Below, one piece after another: positions 22,593-35,471 of a stretch of DNA of 64,000 bases. The stretch covers positions 76,252,215-76,316,214 of the forward strand of contig NC_065920.1 of NCBI RefSeq assembly GCF_024586455.1. The letters are read 5' to 3'. Source of the stretch: Bactrocera neohumeralis (lineage: Eukaryota > Arthropoda > Insecta > Diptera > Tephritidae). Each line of letters opens with the position of its first letter. Position 1 is the stretch's first letter. Both the position numbers and the translations under genes were made by a program. Below the pieces are notes generated by a model. That model worked only from the letters and a program-made list of their open reading frames with translations, was not told the origin of the DNA and ran no database searches.

Positions 22593-24871
22593 ATGATGGA
22601 GGATCTGACGAAGAATATAATATTCACTACGAATGCAATAGGCGCCAATGGGCAGCCTACTACTATACAATACCAAACAGCTGATGGCACCATATTAAAA
22701 CAGCCGAAAATAGAGGGACAGAAGGAGCAGCCCACATTCTATTATACTACCACAAATGTAAGTGATTTTTCACAAATAACTTTAATTTTTACTTGAGGTA
22801 TAGTTTTATAACTAACAATTGTATGCTTTTGCAGGGCGGCGCCGCAACCACAGTTAATTTAGCGCAACTTACCACTGATGACAACAAAACTTGCTACATA
22901 GCGCAACCCGTTGGTGGTTACAACTACGCGCTCGTGAATGGCATGCAACTAAATCAAGGTAGCACCATCGGTATTGCCACTTTGGATGCACAGGGACGTT
23001 TGCAGATTGTAAACCAAAACAAACCAATTGCAGCAGTAAGCAGTATATATAAAATTCAAGTTAATTCATATTCATAGCGTCAATTATTCGCTAGTCTTTG
23101 CAGGCTATCTCGCCCATGCCGAATACCATCTCAAACATCAGTTTCAAATGCGATGTGTGCGGTTTAATGTTTTCACACTTGGCGCTATTGAATCACCATA
23201 AACGTATACACACGCAGGACGGTAGTGATCAACAACAGGGTCAACCGGAAACCATAGTTGTGAATGCGCAAGGATTAGTACAGACACAAAATATTATCAC
23301 TGAAAATGGTCAAATGGGGCAGATACAAATTGTGGCCACCGAAGCTCTGGAACCGGCTACAACTGTATTGCAACAGCAACAGCAGCAGCAACATAACGCA
23401 GTGGTCACAAATGTCACCACGCAGAATACCGGCAACGAATTAGCCGTCAATACAAACAACATCGCTGGATTAAAATCCGTTAAACTCACACAATCAAAAT
23501 GTATAACATGTGGTAATCAAATGTTGCAGCCAGCCAAACGCAAAGGACCAAAACTGGTGCGTTGCGAGGATTGTATACGTGCCGATCAAGAGATGCACGC
23601 ACCGCAAGGCATCACACCCACGCAAATTTTCGTTGCACAAGATGGTGACATAAAATGTGAACTAAATGAATTTGTAACTGGCGGTAGTGCGGATTCCTCG
23701 CCAATGGACACACTTTCAGGGCAAGGTGGCATGTTGACACATCACCAGTTGCAACCAGTGCAGGTGGTTACGGCTAGTTCACCGGAGTCACATCAACAAC
23801 AAAGCAGCCAACAACCACAAAATATTGCGCCGAAGCAAGAACAAACAGGCGGACAGTCAACTGCAGTCAATAATCATCCAGTGAAGAAACGCAATCAACA
23901 ACAAGTGACCAAATGTCAAAAGTGCAATGGATCTGGCGTGGTGTTTGTGGGATCAGGCACGCCGGCCACCAAACAGCAGGCTGTCAATGTAAAAGCAGAG
24001 TGAGCACATATTAAAATCCTTTATATTAATAATACTATAACGATATATCGTTCTTCCACATGCAGAAACCCCAAGCCGTTTACATGCAACATTTGTGGCG
24101 GCACCTTTTCGCGTTACTCGAGTCTGTGGTCACATAAGAAACTACACAGCGGCGAAAAGAATTATAAGTGCACAATTTGTGGGCTGGCTTTTGCAAAGGC
24201 GGTCTACTTGAAAAACCACGCAAGGATACACACCGGCGAGAAGCCTTACAAGTACGTACCATTTATATTTATATACGAAGACAACAATTACTAACTTTTA
24301 TTTCTTCCTTGTTTCACAGATGTCAAACATGTGGCATGCAGTTTTCGCAATCGCCACATCTCAAGAACCACGAGCGCACGCACAGCGGCGAACGGCCATA
24401 TGTCTGCGAAGTTTGTGATAAAGGCTTTGCGCGCCACGCCACCTTATGGAACCACCGGCGCATACACACCGGCGAAAAACCCTATAAGTGTGACATATGC
24501 GGTTCGGCATTCTCACAGGCTGCACATTTGAAGAATCACGCAAAAGTGCACTCCGGCGAAAAACCATTCCGTTGCGATATCTGTTCGGCGGCGTTTGCCG
24601 ATCGCTTTGCGCTCAAGCGGCATAGAGGCATTCATCAGAAATACGGTTAGTTAATCTTCGAATTTATGTTATCTATATTGAAGCAAAATAGTGGTGACGG
24701 TCGCTAATATGTGTATTTGCATTTGTAGGACAAACTGCACCGCGACAACCAGCGCAAACGCAGCAACAACAGTCAATGACCACCGATGGGCAAAGTGTTA
24801 TGATACATAAACAGGAAATACCCGAAATGGATGACGACGCACAGCAAGAGGTGATCATATCTGGCTTATAG
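22593..24871 (+). CDS. Clamp: CLAMP orthologue, GA-repeat-binding C2H2 zinc-finger protein (six coding exons)
   Basis: Coding exons are 22593-22757, 22835-23035, 23104-23999, 24066-24251, 24320-24645 and 24729-24871. All introns are GT-AG (65-83 nt) and every join is in phase, giving 638 residues. Two ATGs open the frame (22593, 22596); the second gives MEDLTKNII, the start I recall for the fly protein. Residues 138-158 form one C2H2 finger. Residues 255-279 contain two CxxC pairs and 393-396 another. Residues 428-588 form six tandem C2H2 fingers spaced exactly 28 residues apart, joined by TGEKPY-type linkers. Between them lies a Q/T/N-rich linker of about 270 residues. In Drosophila CLAMP is a nuclear protein that binds GA repeats, opens chromatin and recruits the MSL dosage-compensation complex to the male X. 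A dosage role in this species is not shown. The stop TAG is at 24869-24871; see the open frame after it. Confidence 0.93.
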
Positions 24872-25378
24872 ACAAAAGCGGCAACAGCAACAGTTGCCAC
24901 AAACGCAATTATTGCTGCGCAGCGGTATCAATTACACGCGACCACCACTTCCGCTACCCCCACTTTAACGGCGACAACGACAGCGAATAACAAGTTGCAA
25001 CAACAACAACCACCATCAAAAATGCAACAACAAACATCCTTGCCAACACAAACGCAACAGCAAACTGCAGTTGGTGTTACAACAACTGTAACGGCCAACA
25101 TCAACAGTCAACAGCATCAGATAACACAACTTCAAACGCAACCGCAACAACAACAACAGCCACAAACTCAAACACACATGAGTCAACAGCACTACACTAC
25201 CACATATTTGCATGATACCAATAACACGGCTACAGGTGCAACAACAATAGCGCGTCCACCAATGCAAACTGTCAGCTACTATTATCAGCAGCACACGGCA
25301 ACAGGTGAAATAATTGTTGCTGCTACCCCCGCGCCCCTAACACCCTCTACTTCGGGCAATGTGTATCCACATGCTTAG
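24872..25378 (+). other. In-frame open extension after the Clamp stop
   Basis: Reading on in the Clamp frame after TAG gives 168 sense codons before the TAG at 25376-25378. The product would be Q/T/A-rich with a mixed-composition end (SYYYQQHTATGEIIVAATPA, then SGNVYPHA). The other two forward frames contain stops in this stretch. Either readthrough, or a possible 72-nt intron 24851-24922 (GTGATC to GCGCAG) that removes the stop and keeps the frame, could translate it. Otherwise it is 3' UTR with CAA-rich composition. Confidence 0.5.
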
Positions 25379-26743
25379 AGGAGTTACTTGGCTTAGGGCC
25401 GTCAAAGGCGCTTGGACTCTTATAGTAGTTGTTGTTGCCTTCATTTTATTGTTGTTTTTTATGACGTCGTTGCAATAGTAGGTTTCACATGTGCTTGAGG
25501 CACACATGCAATCTACAGTTTGAATTTTTTTGCAGTGCAGCACACTTTTCCAACTCCTTTACATATTAGTGTTTCTTACTAAAATCGATTGGATACTTGT
25601 AATTACCGAATATTTAATATTTGTAACTGCACTTGTTCTGTGTGCACCGTTTGTGTTTCGGCCTTGTCTAAAACACTTTTGCGCTAGTGATTTTACTTGG
25701 TTTCATGTGCCAATTCAATTATATTAGGAACGGTTTAATTGATTACTAAGCGTCTCGAGGTTGCAAGAAATCGTCACTACTGCTATTATGCTAAGAAAAA
25801 TTGCTGCAACTCTTCCAAGTAAACTTTGTTGGTTCGCCTATATTCATTCGAACACTTTTATAGTCTCGGTTAATATTCCCACTGACTTCCAACCGTTTTC
25901 TTCGCGTTGTGTAATTTTATCTTACTGCTCAACAATATTGCGACCGGATCAGCGTGAATAGTTGATTACGTTTATTTTAATTTTATATATACATACATAT
26001 ATATTTTAAGTGTACACATAAATAATTATTATATATCTATTAATTAGTCTAAACAAATACAATTTTTTAAATTATGAATACATACCAATAATAAATTAAA
26101 AAATTATTATAAAAAATCAAATTTAAAAATGCAATATTCGCACCTATGGCGTGTTCGAGTGTGACGTTTTCGTATAAAATTAATATTAGAATTTAGTCAT
26201 CGCATAAAGGAAAAAAATTAATATACAGTTGTATATTAGTGAAAAATGTTGCACGAATATATGGGCATAAATAAATATATTTAAAATGATATTAATATTA
26301 GCGATTTAATACTTAAATAAGCTAATTGAAATCAAAAATACGTATGAAACAATAAAAGTGAATTTTTAGAAAATAAATAAAAAAGTCGAATTTTTTTACA
26401 AAGAATATTTAAAATTTTTTCGGTACAAATTAAACAAACAGGAAAAAAATATTTTTTTAGTGAAATTTAACAAATAAACCAAAAAAAGAATATTTTGTAG
26501 CGAAAAAAATAGAAAATTATATTTTTTGTTCCGAATTGTTGTGAATTGAGACAAAAGAATATAATTTTTTTGTTATTCTTCTTTTCAATTTTTTTTTTTA
26601 TTTTTTAAATCATTTATATTTTTATTGTACGAAACTACAATATTACAAATTTTTCGCTCCAACACTATATTATTTCCCTGCCCAAAACAATAATCAGAAT
26701 AATTAATTTCACTTTCGAGAAGCTAAAAATAAACTAAGCCATA
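25379..26743 (+). other. Probable Clamp 3' UTR and AT-rich flank
   Basis: No coding frame is supported. A candidate polyadenylation signal AATAAA lies at 26090-26095, with further AATAAA near 26270 and 26352. Which, if any, is used cannot be told. Bases 26625-26725 are the intact form of a segment that reappears in T-converted form inside the poly-T tract. Confidence 0.4.
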
Positions 26744-28439
<1,696 letters not shown>

Positions 28440-28900
28440 CTCTACAAAGTACATATATGTATGTATATACGTGACGAACTGAGTTCATTTAGCCATGTTC
28501 TTTGTGATAAAGTACCCGGAAATTGTAAATAAAACGCAAAATATTTTAGTTATTCATCAATATTTATTTTGTCGTCTTCAAAGTAATCCCCACCAGATTT
28601 AGTACACTTATGCCAATGATTTTTCCAATCCTCGAAACACTGTTCATAAACACTTTTCTTCACGAACGTGGTCTTACCTCTTCGATCGACTGCCAACGGT
28701 TTCCACGGAGCGGCAATTTCAGTTTGGAGGCCTCAATACGGCCGAACAGAACTCCTCATTGACCGTCTGTTTCTCCGGAACAAATTCGTGATGCACTAAA
28801 ACACGAAATTCTTTGTTTGATATTTTTATCGATTGCAAAAATCGAAACGCACTACTGAGGAGTACTAGTATATAGACTGATCAATAAAAATCCAACCGGC
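28440..28900 (-). mobile_element. Deleted mariner copy next to a family A fragment, minus strand
   Basis: 28440-28505 is the antisense end of the family A repeat (CTGAGTTCATTTAGCCATG). From 28505 the minus strand matches the 3' end of the mariner relic at 7260-7960 (ATTTTGTCGTCTTCAAAGTA on the plus strand at about 28565). Further on it encodes LPLRGNRWQSIEE-like remnants near the C-terminus and then, after a deletion, an N-terminal ISNKEFRV-like piece. It has no coding capacity. Confidence 0.55.
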
Positions 28901-28964
28901 CAATCTATCAGATGTATTATAGAAACTAAGAGAACATTTTTAAAATCAAGCTTGGCCTACACCT

Positions 28965-29050
28965 GAAGGTATTTCGCCGGCTTTGATCCTGGCAAGTCGC
29001 AAGAGTATGAAATGTTTCGTTACACCCGAATTTAGGCCTTCCTTACTTGG
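28965..29050 (+). repeat. Copy of the GAGTATAAAATGTT-type repeat end
   Basis: The stretch TCGCAAGAGTATGAAATGTT, followed by CGTTACACCCGAATTTAG and CCTTCCTTACTT, is a near copy of 38797-38850. That sequence is the right end of the inverted-repeat element at 37883-38850. Only this end was found here. Confidence 0.6.
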
Positions 29051-31539
29051 TTTTAACTTTTTATATTTTTGTTTTAATATGTTTTTTTACTTTTTATAAA
29101 TATATATTTTTAATTTTTATAGGTTTTTTTTTAATTTTAATAATTGAATATTTAAAAAAATTATTTTTTCTTCGTTAGATGTTTTCCATTCTTTTGTTTT
29201 CATTTAATTTTAAATATTTTTGTACACTTATAAATATATTTTTTTAACTTTACAAAAAAACATAATTTTTAATTTTTTATATGTTTCTTTTTAATTTATT
29301 TATATTTTTTATAAATTTTTTATATTATTATTTTTATATTTCGTTAAATCTTTACGACATCTATCTGACTGATTTTATTTTATCTTTTTTTAGTTTTTAA
29401 TGTTTTTTTTAGTTTTTAATAAATATATATTTTGTTTATTTTTATAAATATGTAAATATTTTTGTATTTCTTTTTTTAATTTTTTCGCCTTTATTATTTG
29501 CTTTTCTAATACATATACATTTATATATATATTTTTTTTATTTTTTTAATATGTTTTTTTACTCGCATAAATATATGTACATACATACATATGTACCTAT
29601 ATAAATTCTTTTATTTCATTAATATTTTTTTTAATTTTTTATATATTTTTATTTAAATTTTTTTGTTTATTTTATAATTTTTCTCCATATTTTTTAAATC
29701 TTTACGTCACCCATCTGACTGTTTCAGTCGGGCATGATTTCCACGAGTAATTCCTATAAAGCTTTTTTGTGCGGGTTGACTAAGTTCGATTTATGCACTG
29801 TTCGGATTCAGGCCCCCTTTCCAACAACTGTGCGTCAGTTATCATATCCTCCTTCCCTTAAAAACATTTATTTTATTAATCACTTTGCTTACCGTTTCTT
29901 GGCGCCAAGTTGAAAATAATTGTGAGAATGCACTTTTTTGGCATAATTTATTAAATAATTTACTTACAAATTTAGTTTATAATTATAATAATAATGTCAT
30001 CAATAAATGTTAATTTTTGTTATTGGAAATTATTTATGTTATTTAACCAGCACACTTATTTATTAGCTACACCACAAAAACAAAATTAGTGCTAAAGACA
30101 ATAGTTACGCTTAATAAACTTTAAAAGTGTTTTGTTTTTTCTTTTTCTTTTTTGTTTTTGTTGTTTGCTTAAAATGTACTTAAGTAAATAAATTTAATAA
30201 TTTTAAAAAATTTTACTAATTAGGAATAAATTTTGTTACAGTTTCATTTTGTTCAATGTCAGTGTATGCAACTATGCATGTAGATGTTTGTGTATATGTG
30301 TGTGTGATTGAAACGAATTCACGAAATAAGGCCATTAGCTGCTTAAAATTACTTTAAATGTTATTATTTTCACTTTCTTTTTTTTTTGTTTTTGGTTTTA
30401 ATATTTCTCATATACTTAATTACTAGTTTAAATGTCGGCTTAGTCATTAGTTAGTCGTAATGGGAAAGCATGAGTATGAGTTTAGTTATAGCAAGGCGTT
30501 TTAATTGCAACGCAACATAGAAATATGCCGCCAATGTTCGGTCGCTCCACTTTCTGCTGCTTAAGCGTCGAAATGTTAGAATTTATTTTAATTACTCACT
30601 AAGTCTCTGTTTATAATGGTTTCTGCTTATTGCATACAATGAATTTTTACGTTATCCTAACGCTTCTAAACAGTCATCTCCATTGCTTTGTTGTCGCCAC
30701 TAATCGGTGCCCAATTTCTTTATTCCTTCAAGTACTCAACTTTTGATTTAACAATTTCTATATATGTATATATACTTTCAGGGATATTTTAACTTAGCTC
30801 TGTTTTCTATATCTTTTGGTTCGCTTTACATTACTTGGTATTCAATGGAAGCTTAAGGATATACATTCACTGAGGAGTATGTATGTTATTTAACGTTCAA
30901 GATTTTTTTGTAATTTATTGATTGCGAACCCCTGAAAATTCATAACTTTTGTTTTGTTTTTTTTTAAATTTTTTTCCTATAATTTTTGTTCCGAATTTTA
31001 TTTTTATATTTTCCTTAATCCAATTGTGAGACTTTTTTCAAGCGTCTCGTTTCAATACTTCTTTTATTTTGGTAGCCAAATGCTTATGATGTTTCTTATT
31101 ACAGGGGTTATATCCACTTGTGAATTTCAAAAAATCTAGTTTTTTTTTGCTTATTTATCGAATGTACATAATTGAAAATATTTTCCAACAACTTGAAGCT
31201 GATCGGGTTCGTTGATTTAAAAATATTTTCTGAAAATTTAAAGTTAATCTGCCAAAGAGTTTTGAAGATGTGAGCGTATTTCTAATCGCTCCCAAAACTT
31301 TAAACGCGTTTTTCTGCTTTCCGAGCCCGTAAGACATACTTCTCCGAAACGGTTGGGCAGTCTTGAGATTTCTATACGGTCTTCTTCAATATATTTGTCA
31401 GATAAGGATAGAGAGAAGAAGATTTTTCATAATAATTTCGATAATTTTGAATATAAAATCTTCCTCTACCGCCAGGCAACTTTTCCTTTGGTACTTGTTG
31501 AAGCGGCTATTAACGATAGGCACTGCTTTTTCGACGGGG
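29051..31539. other. AT-rich non-coding stretch
   Basis: A near-identical 28-base segment (AAATCTTTACGACATCTATC and its variant with TCACCC) occurs twice, at about 29345 and 29697, within T/A-rich filler. No coding frame is seen. It may lie in intergenic DNA or a very long 3' UTR of the minus-strand MYND gene. Confidence 0.4.
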
Positions 31540-32420
31540 TCGGAGATGGGCAGAAGAGTGTTAAATGAATGGGGTACTAGACCCCCCTTAGGAGGTTAGG
31601 TCCCTCTTGGATTAGTATCGAAAACATCCAACAATAGGCCCAGGAAACGTATTTTTCGTCGAGATCATACGATATTCAGAAGGGTGTTAGATGAACGGGT
31701 TACCTGGGCATGCAAAGCGATGGTTAGAGTGATGTATGATATATTTAGTATGTCCAGGTCGATTCTGGATAGGTAGGAGTTTAACCTGCTACAGTTTCCA
31801 GAACGAATTTCTGCAAGGCTTACTCTAAATTCTCGTAGCAACTCAAGCTCTTCGGAGATGGTTTTACTCCAAGTTCGCCATTCACTGACGGCGATCGGTG
31901 AAGGTGTTGAATGCTCCACTTTAAATGGTGGTTGGGGCGTGTCTAAAGTTGGTTGCGTTCGCAGACTGGTTGGCGTATAGTCATGTCGTCGACGTAATCT
32001 AGGAAATATCGTTTGATGTTTCTTGGATGCGGTTCCGCTTCAAGCAGAGATGGCTTCTGAGAAAACATTCCATTAGCAACTGATTGAAGAGAAGATCATT
32101 ATGTTTCTTGACCGGAAGCATGCTGTAAATGTTCAACTGGAGACATCAAGAGGCATCGAGTAAACGATCTGCAGTATTTTGATACGTCGGAACCTTCTTC
32201 ATCTGCATTTCACTACATCCAGATGATCATATCGGTGCGGGGAAGTTTATGAACGGCCTGCCGATTGCCTTGTGTGTTGCCAACAACATTTCTTTGCATT
32301 TTCCCCAGCAGTTGCCCGTTAGCGACTAGAGGATTTTATTGTGACTCTGTTCTTTGGATTGGCAGTAATAACGTTCGTATGAGGAGTGATGGAGATCCTC
32401 TTGGAGACCGATTAAAGTAC
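31540..32420 (-). pseudogene. Jockey-clade non-LTR retrotransposon relic (ORF2 C-terminus)
   Basis: The minus strand, in broken frames from about 32390 to 31560, shows an AxGRPxINxxAPxWxP-like stretch (about 32240-32290), a MPLDVSS/VEHLQH region (about 32110-32160), LEAEPHPRNIKRYFLDYVDD (about 31980-32045) and then SELELLREFRVSLAEIRSGN (about 31785-31850) followed by CSRLNSYLSRIDLDI. A final remnant FLGLLLDVFDT sits near 31620-31650. This order is typical of the C-terminal end of Jockey-type ORF2. Numerous stops make it dead. Confidence 0.75.
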
Positions 32421-33229
32421 ATGAATTAAGTACATCATATCAAATTATTTTAAATTTCAAATCATTGATTAAAATCAATTTCTATCTTGGAGAATTCTAA
32501 ATTGATTTATATCTCTGAAAACCCTGAAATCAATCTGATATTTCTATTGATCGTAGTTTCTATTTAGAATCGTGACAACGTCTTAAGCATGAATTGAAGT
32601 AATCTTTAAGTGCTGGTAATGTTGAAACGCCTGTCTTTGACTAGCTTATATTCAATATCTATCTCCTTTCAACACTTTTAACCATCATCGTTTTTTGATT
32701 ATTTACATTGATCCCATAATGGGTAAACCAAGTCTTCATGGTAGTATAGCTTGGATTCTCATTATGAAAATCTGTTTCTTGAAGTAATTATTTTGATTAC
32801 TATCAGAACTTTTTTCATCTTCTTAAGAAGCAGATGCTTCTTACGAGTGTTGTTGGTAGTTACAGTGTTGTACTTTAGTCATTCACTTATGCAGGGATTA
32901 CGTTTAGGATACTATTACATCCAAGTGATTGGAAAATGTTATAAGGCTTTGGGGTTTTAGAACTTTGAAAAATTTCAAAGCGTAAATACTATAATTTCAA
33001 CCATTTTTGAAATGTTTCCTTCGTAATCGTTTAAATGGTTCAATTTCATGAACTACCCGTTATATTTCAGTAAGTTAACAAAACAGTAATCCATTGAACC
33101 TTCAAATTTATTAATAAAATATTTTAATGGCAATTATACGGCATTTGTATAATTGTTTAAAATATGTAGTCTTTATAAACTTTCGTGATAGTGGATGGTA
33201 ACTAATAACTAAGAGTTTGGAATTTGAAA
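32421..33229. other. AT-rich non-coding stretch
   Basis: No coding frame or recognised element. Confidence 0.4.
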
Positions 33230-34020
33230 GAGGGATCCATAAGAACGTTTTTCGAAAACAGCGATTTTGGAATTTGAAGAAGGAATACTACGATTTTCGA
33301 GAACTGGATTTTGGCATAAGAAAGATGAGTTCATAGAATCCTTCATTTTTCGAAATCTGGGATTTTGGAAGTTGAAGAAGGAATTCCTAGAATTCTATGT
33401 TTTTCGAAAACTGCGAGTTTGGAGGAGGAGATCCAAGGATTCTCCGTTTTTCGATTGCTGGGATTTATGAATTTGGAGGAGAAGTTTTATAATTCTACGT
33501 TTTCGAAAACTAAGATTTGAAAATTTAAAGAAAAGTTTCATAAAATTCAACAGTTTTTCAAATAGTGGGATTAAAAAAGGAATCCATAGGTTTCTATGTT
33601 TTTCGAAAACTGCGATTTTGGAATGTGAGAAGTAATTCATAAAATTCTACGTTTTCCGAAAACTGCGATTTTAAAATTGGAAGGAGAACTTCATCGAATA
33701 TTCCTTTTTTCGAAAAATGTGATTCGGAAGTTAAAAAAAAAAATAATTCCTTGAATTATTTGTTCTTCAAAAACTGGGATTTTGAATTTTAAGAAAGGAA
33801 TTAATAGTGCTCCTTATTTCTCGAAAATTGGAGTTTTAAAATTTAAATAAGGAATTCATGGAATTCTAAGTCTATGTTTTTCGAAAACTGGTATTTTGAA
33901 ATTTATGAAAGGAATTCACAGAATTTCACGTATCTCGAAAACTGGGTTTTGGGAATTTGAAGGAGGAATTCATGATTTTACGTTTTTTTTTTTTAACTGG
34001 GGTCTTGGAATTTGAGAGTG
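33230..34020 (+). repeat. Degenerate tandem array of about 50-60 bp units
   Basis: A unit reading TTTTTCGAAAACTGCGATTT, then TGGAATTTGAAGAAGGAATTC, recurs about thirteen times (near 33248, 33293, 33347, 33411, 33449, 33499, 33600, 33650, 33708, 33765, 33824, 33876, 33932). TTCGAAAA and GGAATTCAT are the best-kept words. Divergence is high, so it is an old array. Short open frames inside are by-products. Confidence 0.75.
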
Positions 34021-35324
34021 GAACTCATAGGGGCCTTTTGATGTCAGCACTAAACCCTCATCGTGACTTAATTCGGCTTAAACTTGACTTTTTGTTGTTC
34101 ATGGAAATACAAATCTTCATCCCTTTTGGAAAATTAAGCAGTGTTCTGACAATTTACTTTAAAATTTTTTTTCTTAGTTGTTTTCAAAACGCTAAACCTT
34201 AAACTCGATTGAATGTTTTATTAATTCTCGCTGTTAGGTTGTATAAGCTGTCATGTTTTAGGTTAGATTTACGTACACGAAGAAACGGAAAGTAGGTTGT
34301 TTAACCATCTCTTACTTGATCAGATTCTGGTTTCGGATGTAATGTTGGGTATAACACTGTTTCATGATTGAAATCTAAGTTTTTTAGTAAAAAATTAATA
34401 AGTGATTTTAATAGGTTTTATAAGCCTTACAATTTGTTCTGTTCGTTCGTAATAACCCTGGATGAAAGCGATTTGCTATGCAAGGTCAAAGACGTTATGC
34501 TCCGAGGCCTAATATTTTTAACGAAGTACTATCTTTCTTTCTTTTGAAGTTTCAAGCTCCTTCGAAATCCCTGTAATCCGAGTAATGCAAGCTATTTGCT
34601 ATAAAGGTTCAACGGTGAATGATCCGAGACCTAATTTTTTAACGTACCACCACTTTTTCTTTAGAAACTTTTAGTGTCTTGAAATTTCGAACTTTTTTTT
34701 TGCAATCGGAGTTATTTAATACATCAGTCCTGATTAAGAAATGTGTAACAGATATTTAAGACATCTATTTTTGTTACTCTTCTTCCCATATCTCTCCCAT
34801 TCAACTCTACAATGTCTCGTTATTGGCTTGCTTGCGAATAAAATGTTTGTATTATCTCATAATCACCCATGACTTCTCGACTTATTTTTTACACTTTTTT
34901 AACACTAAGAAAGCTCATAACATAAATATTATCTAGCTAAATACGAATATGAAGAAGTATTGTTGTACTTGTATGTATGTTTATGCATAAATATTAGACG
35001 ATTTCCGAAAATTAGCATGATATGAGCGAAATGTGGAAGATTTCCCGATTATACTTCTAAAGAGGCTTTGTATGTATAAAGTTCATGTTATGTTGTAGTA
35101 TGCGGTGTGTGGTATCTAAATACGAGTTCGGTATGCGTTCCTTTAAATGTGGCTAAGAGAGGAAGCTTCTTTTGTTCGTTAGTCAGGCTATAAGAGAGAT
35201 TGATTATAAGACTATATGCATGTTTTGTGTATATTAGTATGTATAGCTATTAATATAACTGACTTAAAACTACATAAGCTGCGTTCCTATATCCGATACG
35301 ACCTTGAAGCAAACGACACACCCT
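34021..35324 (-). other. Non-coding; possible 3' UTR of the MYND gene
   Basis: It lies directly downstream of the minus-strand MYND coding region. No coding frame or mobile element was recognised. Its transcript end could not be defined. Confidence 0.35.
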
Positions 35325-35471
35325 CTACATGCGTGTACTTTCCAGCGTCAAAGAGCCGGCGGCACCATCCGCGCTTGCGGACATCAATAAGAGGTCCGAC
35401 GCCGTCGAACCGGTCGAGCCTGTCGACGAAGAGCGTTTCTTGGTACCACTACGACCGTTGCTTTTTAAAAA
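35325..35471 (-). other. In-frame open extension after the MYND gene stop
   Basis: After the TGA at 35474-35472 the same frame continues for 48 sense codons to a TAG at 35327-35325. It encodes a serine/threonine/glycine-rich tail (KKRSSSTGSTGSTASDLLLM). One other minus frame is also fairly open here, so this is weaker than the Clamp case. Confidence 0.4.
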
